Assembly (NCBI GenBank): GCA_038141525.1
Contig: JAYQIF010000008.1
Coordinates: 124,001 to 188,000, forward strand
DNA length: 64,000 nt
Direction of reading: 5' to 3'
DNA from: BACL21 sp038141525
GTDB taxonomy: Bacteria > Bacteroidota > Bacteroidia > Flavobacteriales > Flavobacteriaceae
Shown here: positions 1-8,172 of the stretch, one piece after another
Position numbering within the stretch: position 1 is the first letter of the stretch
How the letters are laid out: each line of letters begins with the position of its first letter
Notes under the pieces: generated by a model
Database searches by the model: none
What the model was told of the DNA's origin: nothing
The model's input: the letters and a program-made list of their open reading frames with translations, nothing else
Program-made: the position numbers and the translations under genes

Positions 1-434
1 AAAAATACCGTGGCCCACGAGACATAAATAACACTTTCATAGGCATCACTCCAAGGGGCATGCCCGCTGATATACCAGCGTGCCGCCAGAGCCACAGTCA
101 TCCCAATAAACAGCAGCCAAATAAGTCCTTTAAAGAACTGTACCCCATAATTCCACAGGGGCTTTGGGCTGAAAATTTGAATCATGATGACCACCAGCAT
201 CAATACCCCAAACATGCCGAAGTAACGATAAAGTTTATTGAAGGGATCGATACGGTTATAAGCAATTTCTGCACTGACTTTGCTGGGCTTTGGATAAACC
301 GCAGCGCCAAAAGTTTGCTGATAACGCGCTATGGCCTCTAAGGCTTGGTTTGCGATGCTTTCATCCCCTGTTTGTCGGTATTCGCGTAAGCCCTGAAAAT
401 AAATCGGCATGATGTTGCGGATAAACAATGAATC
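1..434 (-). CDS. CcsA-like cytochrome c assembly region (partial, continuation of the ResB/CcsA protein)
   Basis: The minus strand stays open in the same frame directly after the stop codon at 435-437 and runs off the left window edge. It reads DSLFIRNIMPIYFQ, then a soluble stretch, then at least two hydrophobic segments (around FGVLMLVVIMIQIF and LIWLLFIGMTVALAA), then HAPWSDAYESVIYVSWA, which looks like the start of the CcsA haem-handling membrane domain. In Bacteroidota the ResB-like and CcsA-like halves are normally one protein of roughly 1000 residues, so this is the interrupted C-terminal half of the neighbouring gene and not a separate gene. I see no convincing start or ribosome binding site of its own. 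Its role would be haem delivery for c-type cytochrome maturation at the inner membrane. Confidence 0.75.
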
Positions 435-2462
435 TTAGGACTTCAGCGGCGTAGCACTCAATTCCTGATATGAAATCCACTTATTTTCAACAGAACCTGG
501 TATGGGGAAAATCTTTAAAATCCCCCCGCCTAGTGCTTCGTTCAGGACGTAGGACTTTTCATAGAGCTTTATGAAATCTTTTTCAAATTGATTCGGATTG
601 GTCTTGGCAGAGGCCTCTTCCACATACCGGTCAATTTTGCTGTTGCCACGCTCATCGAATAAATCAATTAGGGCGATTTGTTTGGTATCTGACTGAACCC
701 CCAATATTTTTTTGATGCTGTCATTGCGCCAGTCCAATTTTAAAATCGGTAGGCCATACCACATCATGGGAAATTCTGTCATGGACAAAAACACCTGATC
801 CGGATTGAGGCCTTTATAATCGTCTTTTCCGCTAATTTTTCTGAGAAGCTCGCTCGAAAAGGTATTGACGGGCTTCATGCGACCATTGTCCTGAAGGATC
901 AATCGACCAAAAGCCTCGGCTTGCTCTTTCTTTACGGCATTAGCCAGGACAATTGAATCCGCTTTCGCGCTGTTCATGGGCACAGTCTGTGCCTCAAGTC
1001 CTGTGAACAGGAACATAAGTGGTAAAAACAACAATGCCTTTTTCTTGCGCTTTACTCGATCCAACATTTTCTCCAAGTCCTTAAATCGCGTATGACGATC
1101 AAACAAAATCGCCATAAGTCCGATATACAAAAGAAAATAGCCCAAATAAGTGGTGTAAGTCCCCCACCAATCGTGATTTACTGACAATACAGTCCCTTTT
1201 TCATCAGGGTCAAAACTGGCCTGGAAAAAGCGGTAGCCTTTGTGATCCAAAATATGATTCATGAAAATATCGTAATCAAATAACCCTTCGGTATCATTCA
1301 CTGTAACTTTGCTTTTGAACGAAGAATAGGCCTTTTCGGTGCCTGGATATTTCTCTGCAATAAAATCATTTAAGGTGATGCTAAAGGGTAATTCATAAGC
1401 CTTCGAGCCATAACTCATGCCAATACTTAGCCCTTCGATCTCAAGAACTTTGGGTGCTGGACTCAAACCCTTACCGCCTAATAAGGTGATTCGGTCAGTC
1501 TTTCCTGCCGTGGATACTTCAACGACAGCAGCATCAGTTCCAGTAGCCTCCTCTTCACTGGCCTTAACTAAATCCATTTTCCCGCGAAGCGCTGGATCAG
1601 GAATAACAAACGCGGTGCCACCGATTTGATATAAAGACCGGAATTCAAGAATGGACCGCAGATCTGCATCCACAACGCCTTTTTTCTGGTCCGCCATGCG
1701 CATATAATCTCCAGCAAAAGGCGATTCAATAAAATACTCACCTTCGACAAATTCAATATTGATGGCTCCGGGCGTGGGTTGATTAAAACTATAGAGCAAA
1801 TTATGGATGTTGGTCACACTACCCTCTTTAAGATAATGTTCGTGACGCGTGCCGTCTCCAGATTCAACGAGTTTTAAATACAAGTCTCCTTCGGGGTCTT
1901 CTACTAAGCCATCTTTAGCATTAGCGATATAATCGACCACCTTAAACACGACTTCCTGACCGTTGTAATCAGTGGTCCATTGGGCGTCAGGGGTTAATCG
2001 CTGAGAGAGGCGTACCAGTTTATCTGGCACGTTGCGACGCATTAAAACGCCGTCGACTTTATAGTCTCCATCAATAAAGGTCGATATGTATGTTTGATCA
2101 GATAAAAAAGATTGTTCTGTGGCCCCTTCCCTAATGTGCATGACGCCTTCAAAGCCGATATAGCGGGTGATAAAAGCCCCTAAAATGATCAAAATAAAGG
2201 CCAAGTGAAGCGTTAGGGTAGCCCACTTTTCTTTTTTATAGAGTTTGAATCGCGCGATGTTGCCCAAAAAGTTGATCATAAAAAACACCATTATGGCCTC
2301 GAACCACCAAGCGTTAAAAATGAGTTCCCTTGCATAAGGAGAGGGTGGCTTGGGATAGCCCTGATCAAGAAATGTGCCCACAGCCATTGCCGCAGCAAAC
2401 AAAATGAACAAAAAAGCGGTCAATCGGGTAGAAAACAAAAACGCGGCAATCCTCTTTTGCAT
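435..2462 (-). CDS. ResB-like cytochrome c biogenesis protein, N-terminal part, ended by in-frame TAA
   Basis: Inner-membrane protein of the type II (Ccs) cytochrome c maturation system. The N-terminus holds three hydrophobic segments (LTAFLFILFAAAMAVG, a second near FEAIMVFFMINFLG, a third near LTLHLAFILIILGAF), followed by a large periplasmic domain and a fourth membrane segment near YTTYLGYFLLYIGLMAILF, the usual ResB layout. A second signal-like segment (LLFLPLMFLFTGLEAQ) precedes the linker to CcsA. An upstream ATG at 2489 exists, but a -7 element TATTTTTG at 2477-2484 lies between the two, so ATG 2462 (MQKRIAAF) is preferred. The frame ends at TAA 435-437 but coding clearly continues in the same frame to the window edge, so this is an interrupted fusion gene. 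Confidence 0.8.
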   Translation of the reverse strand: MQKRIAAFLFSTRLTAFLFILFAAAMAVGTFLDQGYPKPPSPYARELIFNAWWFEAIMVFFMINFLGNIARFKLYKKEKWATLTLHLAFILIILGAFITRYIGFEGVMHIREGATEQSFLSDQTYISTFIDGDYKVDGVLMRRNVPDKLVRLSQRLTPDAQWTTDYNGQEVVFKVVDYIANAKDGLVEDPEGDLYLKLVESGDGTRHEHYLKEGSVTNIHNLLYSFNQPTPGAINIEFVEGEYFIESPFAGDYMRMADQKKGVVDADLRSILEFRSLYQIGGTAFVIPDPALRGKMDLVKASEEEATGTDAAVVEVSTAGKTDRITLLGGKGLSPAPKVLEIEGLSIGMSYGSKAYELPFSITLNDFIAEKYPGTEKAYSSFKSKVTVNDTEGLFDYDIFMNHILDHKGYRFFQASFDPDEKGTVLSVNHDWWGTYTTYLGYFLLYIGLMAILFDRHTRFKDLEKMLDRVKRKKKALLFLPLMFLFTGLEAQTVPMNSAKADSIVLANAVKKEQAEAFGRLILQDNGRMKPVNTFSSELLRKISGKDDYKGLNPDQVFLSMTEFPMMWYGLPILKLDWRNDSIKKILGVQSDTKQIALIDLFDERGNSKIDRYVEEASAKTNPNQFEKDFIKLYEKSYVLNEALGGGILKIFPIPGSVENKWISYQELSATPLKS

Positions 2463-2562
2463 CACAAGATTTTTGACAAAAATACGCAAACTCGTGGGAC
2501 TATACCTCCCTAAAAATCACAGATAATTGTTAAGAATATTCAGTAAAGCTCCCTTTATTGAT

Positions 2563-2570
2563 TATTTTTG
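2563..2570 (+). promoter_or_regulatory. Bacteroidota -7 element close to the DUF2520 gene start
   Basis: TATTTTTG matches the TANNTTTG -7 consensus exactly and is followed by only four bases before ATG 2575, which suggests a leaderless or nearly leaderless transcript. I see no good -33 TTG at 17-23 bp. Confidence 0.5.
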
Positions 2571-2574
2571 ATTC

Positions 2575-3327
2575 ATGATAAAAATTAGTCTTATTGGCTA
2601 CGGGAATATGGGACGGCATCTAGCCCAACAATTTCTTGATTTGGAACGGATTAAACTCCATCAAGTTTACAGTCCGAGCCAAAAACCTGAGGCTAATCCA
2701 AGCGTTTGCATGATCAATGATCTAAACGATCTTGAGCAAGCAGATCTCTTGATCATCGCCGTAAGCGATGATGCCATTGCTCATCTGGCGCAACAAGTTC
2801 CGCGGGGCTTCTGTGTGGTGCACACCTCGGGGACGGTTGGGATGGATGCTTTGGGGGATCATGCAAAGCGCGGTGTGTTTTATCCACTTCAGAGTCTTTC
2901 CAAAGATCATCATGTGTCATTCGATGAAATACCGATTTGTCTCGAGGCCAATAACGAAAAGACGATGAATCTTTTAGAAACAATTGCCTACAAACTTTCC
3001 AAGAAGGTGGTGCACATTAATTCTGAGCAGCGGCTCGAATTACACATGGGCGCTGTACTGGTGAATAATTTTGCCAATCATTTGTACACTTTGAGCCAGC
3101 GTCATTTGGCGCAAAAGGATATACCCTTTGACCTGCTGCACCCCTTGATCGAGGAAACGACCAAAAAAGCACTGTCAATAGGCCCAAAAGCGGCACAAAC
3201 CGGACCAGCCAAACGCCAAGATTTAAAAACAATTGGGCGTCATTTAGCCCTTATCAAGGACCAGCAACTCAAAGAAATTTATAACTTACTCTCGACTTCA
3301 ATTCAGGGACTTTCTAAAACAGAATAA
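2575..3327 (+). CDS. Rossmann-fold and DUF2520 domain protein
   Basis: A 250-residue protein of the family combining an N-terminal Rossmann domain, similar to ketopantoate reductase or F420-dependent NADP reductase, with a C-terminal helical DUF2520. The nucleotide-binding start is visible (ISLIGYGNMGRHLAQQF, a GxGxxG-type turn near residues 8-13). Further motifs are LLIIAVSDDAI near 60-70 and VVHTSGTVGMDAL near 82-94. Its biochemical role is not established. It is the first gene of a tight cluster with a KdsC-like phosphatase (1-bp gap), a UbiA prenyltransferase and Maf, an order I recall as common in Bacteroidota. Start ATG 2575 follows a -7 element directly. Confidence 0.88.
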   Translation: MIKISLIGYGNMGRHLAQQFLDLERIKLHQVYSPSQKPEANPSVCMINDLNDLEQADLLIIAVSDDAIAHLAQQVPRGFCVVHTSGTVGMDALGDHAKRGVFYPLQSLSKDHHVSFDEIPICLEANNEKTMNLLETIAYKLSKKVVHINSEQRLELHMGAVLVNNFANHLYTLSQRHLAQKDIPFDLLHPLIEETTKKALSIGPKAAQTGPAKRQDLKTIGRHLALIKDQQLKEIYNLLSTSIQGLSKTE

Positions 3328-3328
3328 A

Positions 3329-3862
3329 TTGGAAATCAGCTACAAAACCATACTCAATCAAATCAAAGCTTTTGTTTTTGATGTTGACGGCGTGCTCACA
3401 GACGGAACGGTTATTGTCGATACACAAGGCCAACTCTTGCGCAATATGAATATCAAAGACGGTTTTGCCCTAAAGGCTGCTGCCGATAAAAAGTATCTCA
3501 TGTGTATTATATCTGGTGGTAGGAATCCTGGCGTGCAAAAAAGATTAGAGGGGCTAGGCATTAGCGAGGTACATCTGGGCGCGCATCACAAAAAAGAGTT
3601 GCTTTTAGATTTTATGGACAAGCATGATTTAAGCCCTGAAGAAGTCTGTTATATGGGTGATGACCTTCCCGATTATGAGGTAATGTCCATGGTGGGTCTA
3701 CCTTGTTGTCCTCAAGATGCTGTTCCCGAGATAAAATCTATTGCTAAATACATCTCGCACCGTAAAGGAGGCCAGGGTTGTGTACGCGATATTATTGAGC
3801 AAGTTCTAAAGACCCAACATAATTGGTTCTCAGGTGGCTCGGTATCTGGACGAGAAGGTTAA
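3329..3862 (+). CDS. kdsC: KdsC-like HAD phosphatase (3-deoxy-D-manno-octulosonate 8-phosphate phosphatase family)
   Basis: A HAD-superfamily phosphatase of subclass C0, 177 residues, the usual KdsC size. It has the nucleophile motif DVDGVLTDG near residues 18-26, the motif II region IISGG near 62, the Lys in HKKELL near 90 and the motif III/IV acidic cluster GDDLPDYEVM near 109. KdsC removes phosphate from KDO-8-P for lipopolysaccharide inner core synthesis in the cytoplasm. The start appears to be TTG at 3329, one base after the upstream stop, which implies translational coupling. KdsC activity is inferred from the family; related phosphatases act on other small sugar phosphates. Confidence 0.82.
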   Translation: MEISYKTILNQIKAFVFDVDGVLTDGTVIVDTQGQLLRNMNIKDGFALKAAADKKYLMCIISGGRNPGVQKRLEGLGISEVHLGAHHKKELLLDFMDKHDLSPEEVCYMGDDLPDYEVMSMVGLPCCPQDAVPEIKSIAKYISHRKGGQGCVRDIIEQVLKTQHNWFSGGSVSGREG

Positions 3863-3875
3863 TCGACAACGCGCC

Positions 3876-4834
3876 ATGCCGTCATTTTTCAATGCAAGCT
3901 GGGCAATTATAAGGGGGTTTCGCCCTATTAATTTACTGCTGTTATTTTGCTTACATAAAATCAGTCAATGGCCTCTGATTCTTAAAGCCCCCGGATTATT
4001 GCAAGACGGAGCAGGTCAATTGAAATACGCCTACACCCTTAACTCATTGATGTGGGCGAGTTTATTGCTCGCCGCGGGCGGGTACCTGATCAATGATTAT
4101 TACGATCAAAAAGTAGACCGCATCAACAAGCCCGAAAAAGCGTCAAACATTTTAGTGAACAAGCCTGTAGCACTCTGGTCTGTATGGGTTGGACTTAATC
4201 TTTTGGCCATTATTCTTGGTTTCACCATCGACCAAAGAATCCATCATACCCAATACGGCTATGTGTTTATTGCAGTTTGTGCTGTTTTATGGATTTATAA
4301 CCTGTCCCCATGGAGTAAGTTGCTCCTGGGCCCTTTGGTGATCTCGGGACTGATTGCTTTGAATCTTCTAATGATTCAAAATCTCAGTATTTATCTCTGG
4401 GCTAAATGCTACAATGGAGTTTATTCTCTAGAGGCAGTATACGAACTTTTTGTTACCAAAACGATATGGATTTGGCGTATTGCCTTATTGAGCTTTTTAA
4501 CGAATTTCATGCGCGAATTGATAAAAGATATTGAGGACATCAACGGAGATCAAAACGGGGGTCGCCGTACACTCCCCATTACCATAGGTATTGCGCGCAC
4601 TGCCAAAGTGAGCATGGTCGTTGGCCTAATATTGATCGTGAGTATAGGGTCCATGGTGGCTATTGCCTTGAATACAGCATCCCATTGAGCACTCAACTCA
4701 CAGTGGCCTTGATACTTGCCATTTGGATCACTTATAAATGCCATAAAATTGAAATACCGAGCCAAGCCAAGTCCGTATCTTTGTGGTTAAAAATACTTCT
4801 GGCCATTGGCTTATTGAGTCTTTTTTGGCTTTAA
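3876..4834 (+). CDS. UbiA-family prenyltransferase, frameshifted near the 3' end
   Basis: Polytopic membrane prenyltransferase. The first Asp-rich motif is NDYYDQKVDRINKP near residue 72 and the second is KDIEDINGDQ near 210, both typical of UbiA enzymes that bind Mg-prenyl diphosphate. Start ATG 3876 (MPSFFNASW) is preferred over the GTG at 3834 because the family begins just before the first helix (INLLLLFCL). The frame stops at TGA 4686-4688, but the -1 frame from 4685 continues with a plausible final helix (VALILAIWITYK ... LLSLFWL) to TAA 4832-4834, so a single base is missing near 4684-4686. The cluster partners do not reveal the aromatic or polyol acceptor; related flavobacterial proteins are annotated as geranylgeranylglycerol-phosphate synthase-like, which I cannot confirm. 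Confidence 0.82.
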
Positions 4835-4843
4835 AAAAAAAAA

Positions 4844-5443
4844 ATGATGCATCAAGAATTCGCCTCCTACGATATTGTTTTGGCTTCTGGCTCGCCCCGT
4901 CGTCAAGAGCTACTCCTGGCCATGGGCATCCCCCATCGCGTTGAAGTACGCCAAATAAACGAAGTTTACGCTCAAGAATTACAAGGCCATGAAATCACAG
5001 ACTATTTGGCACTAAAAAAGTCAGAGGCTTTTGATGAGCTCGAATCAAATCAAATCCTCATCACCAGCGATACCATTGTTTGGTTTGAGGGGCGTCCATT
5101 AGAAAAACCACTGGATCGGGACCAGGCCATCGAAATGCTCGAGGCATTGAGTGGGAACATGCATCAGGTGTACACCTCGGTTTGCCTCAGGACCAAAAAA
5201 GAAACAAGGGTCGTGAACGATTGCACCAAAGTGTGGATCAATCGCCTGTCCAGATCAGAACTTGAATATTATGTAGACCATTATCACCCGATGGATAAAG
5301 CAGGAAGCTATGGCATACAAGACTTTTTCGGCTATATTGCCGTATCCCGAATAGAGGGATGTTATTATAATGTCATGGGGCTGCCCACACGCTTGGTCTA
5401 TCAAAATTTAGTTTCCCTTGTTCAGGGTCAAACAAAAGACTAA
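4844..5443 (+). CDS. maf: Maf-family nucleotide pyrophosphatase
   Basis: A 199-residue Maf/YhdE protein. The diagnostic N-terminal motif LASGSPRRQELL lies at residues 13-24. SDTIVWFEGRPLEKP near 73-87 holds the catalytic Asp of the family, and KAGSYGIQDFFG near 151 is the second conserved loop. Family members hydrolyse non-canonical or modified dTTP/UTP-type nucleotides to monophosphates, and some are linked to septum formation. The start is ATG 4844, with another ATG at 4847; an A-rich run just upstream may help initiation. It is the last gene of the DUF2520-KdsC-UbiA-Maf cluster. Confidence 0.92.
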   Translation: MMHQEFASYDIVLASGSPRRQELLLAMGIPHRVEVRQINEVYAQELQGHEITDYLALKKSEAFDELESNQILITSDTIVWFEGRPLEKPLDRDQAIEMLEALSGNMHQVYTSVCLRTKKETRVVNDCTKVWINRLSRSELEYYVDHYHPMDKAGSYGIQDFFGYIAVSRIEGCYYNVMGLPTRLVYQNLVSLVQGQTKD

Positions 5444-5481
5444 TTTTAAAAGCCGCTGGCACAAGTCCTTTAACGAACAAA

Positions 5482-8039
5482 ATGCAACGTATATTGACCT
5501 TCATTAGTTTTATATCATTACTTCTAAACAAGATCACTCGTGGTCTTTTGGGCACTGCCTTCCTTATTTTTTGGGCCTCCCAACTTCACGCTCAAAGCCC
5601 TGTGCAATGGAGCTCTAGCGAAATTTATCACGCCCTAAAAAAGTTCAATAGCTTTGGCGCCGTTTTATATGTTGGGGCGCATCCAGACGATGAGAATACC
5701 AGACTCATCACCTATTTTGCGAATCACGAATTGACACAAACCGCATATTTATCCCTAACGCGTGGAGGTGGCGGACAAAATCTTATTGGGCCAGAACTCA
5801 AAACCACCCTGGGCATAATACGCAGTCATGAATTATTGCAAGCCCGATCAATCGATGGCGGAGCGCAATTTTTTTCTAGAGCTATGGATTTTGGCTACTG
5901 CAAACACCCCACTGAGGCATTAGAAACCTGGGGTAAAGAAGATATTTTGCGCGATGTGGTGCGCACTTTCCGCAAATTCAAACCGGATCTGGTCGTGAAT
6001 CGCTTTAATCATCGAACCCCAGGCACCACTCATGGACATCATACAGCCTCGGCCCTTTTAAGCGTTGAGGCCTTTAAAAAAGCTAACGACCCCAATTATG
6101 ACCCAGAATCTGCTGAGCAATTCGGTATTTGGCAACCGAAACGACTTTTATTCAACACTTCTTGGTGGTTTTACGGTAGCCGTGAGGCATTTGAGGATGC
6201 CGATAAATCAAACATAATAGAAATTCCCGTTGGTCAATATTATCCCCCGCTAGGAGAGTCTAACGGTGAACTCGCAGCACGCAGTCGCAGCATGCATAAA
6301 TCTCAAGGGTTCGGAAGCTTGAGCAGTCGTGGGCAAGAAACTGAATATCTTGAACTCATTTTGGGGGATTTGCCCGAGAATAAATCTAATTTATTCGAAG
6401 GGGTTGATCGCAGTTGGAGACGACTCAGTGTGGATCAAGGTGACGCTATTGGGCAGCAGGTTCAGCAGATCATTGACCATTTTGATTTTACAAATCCTCA
6501 GATCCATGCCCTGGCCCTCACTAAAATTTTAACTCAACTCAAGTCTTTGCCTGAGAGCACCTTAAAAAACGACAAAATCGAGTCGTTAACCCATTTAATC
6601 GCTCAATGCCTAGGATTGTATGTTTCTGCGGAGTCCTCGCTACCTTATGTCACGAAGAATCAAGAAGTAATGGCTAATGTCGAGGTCACCAATCGCAGTC
6701 AGATGGCCTTAAAGTTACATCGCACATACTCCGACCAATTGTACTTTTCTGAAAACACGCAACCTCAAGAGCTCCAAGCTCGAGAATCCATTACAGTCCA
6801 ATCTCTCGCGGCACCCCTTAGATCTGTTGATTTAAGCACCCCCTACTGGTTAAAAAATAGAGCCGATTCGGGCCGGTTTAATGTCCCTGATTCTGATTTA
6901 ATTGGACGAGCATTTGGTCCAGAACCAGTCCAGGTAAGTCTTGACTTTTCTTTGGATGGGCATACCTTTACCATAAATACACCAATGCGCTACAAATATC
7001 GAGACCGCGTCCAGGGGGAAGTTTTTGATCCCTTTGTTATCCTACCTGATTTGACCGTGAGCAGCGCAGAGGCGGTAATGGTTTTTAACGATCAAAATCC
7101 AAAAACCCTTGACTTTAGCCTCAGTGCGCACAGCGACGCACAAAAAGGAAGTCTTAGTCTACAATATCCAGAGGGATGGCGTGTAGCACCGGAGTTTATT
7201 GATTTTGATATAGCCAAGGCCGGACAAGAGATTGAATTAAGTTTCGAGATTTATCCACCCCAGGGAACACAAACCGGCCTGTTGACGCCTCTTGTTCAGG
7301 TAGGAGACCAGTTTTACACTAAGTCTTTGATAGAGGTTGAATACCCGCATATTCCCAAAATTACGGTTTTAGAATCCGCTCAAACTAGAGTGTTGAAAAT
7401 GGATGTGGCCAAAAGCACAAACCGAATTGGCTACATTCAAGGTGCTGGCGACCAAGTAGACCGAGGGCTCAGCCAGCTCGGTTATGACATCGTCGCATTG
7501 GATCCAGAAACCATCAATAGCGATGCGTTAAGCGACCTAGAAGCCGTAGTGGTGGGTATTCGGGCCTTCAACACCAGTGAGTCTCTGGTGGCGCGCATGG
7601 AAATGATCAACAATTATGTGGCCCAGGGGGCTTACTTATGATTCAGTATCAGACCACATCAGGTCTGTTGACTCAGCAGATGGGGCCTATACCCTTTACC
7701 CTTGGAAGAGATCGTGTAACAGATCAAGAGGCCGCCGTTTCTTTTTTAGATCCAAATCATCCTGTGTTCAATACACCAAATATTTTGGGCAGCGACGATT
7801 TTGATCATTGGGTTCAAGAGCGCGGGCTATATTTTGCCAAATCATGGGATAAAGCATTCACACCGCTTATTGGCATGAATGACACCGGTGAACCTCAAAC
7901 AGAAGGCGCCCTCCTCTTAGGGCATTACGGCAAGGGTACCGTTATTTACACAGGAATAAGCTTTTTTAGGCAATTTCCAGCGGGCGTAGCAGGAGCCTAT
8001 AAATTATTGGCCAATCTATTGTCTTATCGTCATGAGTAA
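5482..8039 (+). CDS. Secreted PIG-L/LmbE-type deacetylase, frameshifted
   Basis: Large (about 850 residues) exported protein with an N-terminal hydrophobic signal (LLGTAFLIFWASQLHAQS). The PIG-L zinc-hydrolase domain follows, with GAHPDDENTRL near residue 62 and HGHHTASALL near 188, the metal-binding AHPDDE and HxxH motifs. The C-terminal half is a beta-rich region and then a ThuA/glutamine-amidotransferase-like end (VVVGIRAFNTSE). The frame ends at TGA 7639-7641, but the -1 frame from ATG 7638 continues the same domain to 8039. Adding one G to the G5 run at 7626-7630 gives VAQGGLLMIQYQT and restores one frame. It probably de-N-acetylates a sugar. The stop at 8037-8039 overlaps the start of the small gene next to the symporter, so these genes look co-transcribed. 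Confidence 0.85.
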
Positions 8040-8172
8040 ACTCAATCAAAGCTCGGAAAAACAAACAGCCGACCACCTTAGCTCAAGGAGAATTTATGTG
8101 ATTGTCCTTTTAATGAATATGCTCTATGTCCTATTTTTTTATTGGATAGCGCAAACTTACGGCAACTCATGA
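8032..8172 (+). CDS. Small single-span membrane protein overlapping the symporter gene
   Basis: A 46-residue ORF reading MSKLNQSSEKQTADHLSSRR, then a hydrophobic stretch (IYVIVLLMNMLYVLFFYWIA) and QTYGNS. Its ATG at 8032 overlaps the end of the PIG-L gene by 8 bases. Its TGA (8170-8172) overlaps ATG 8169 of the sodium:solute symporter as ATGA. This double overlap is typical of a translationally coupled operon and argues that it is real. It has a polar N-terminus and one transmembrane helix. I do not recognise the family; it might be an accessory subunit of the symporter, which is inference only. Confidence 0.65.
   Translation: MSKLNQSSEKQTADHLSSRRIYVIVLLMNMLYVLFFYWIAQTYGNS

Noticed and set aside
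60..341. Plus-strand ORF at the left edge
   Set aside because: It is antisense to the continued CcsA reading frame, which has membrane segments and family motifs; the plus frame has no recognisable composition.
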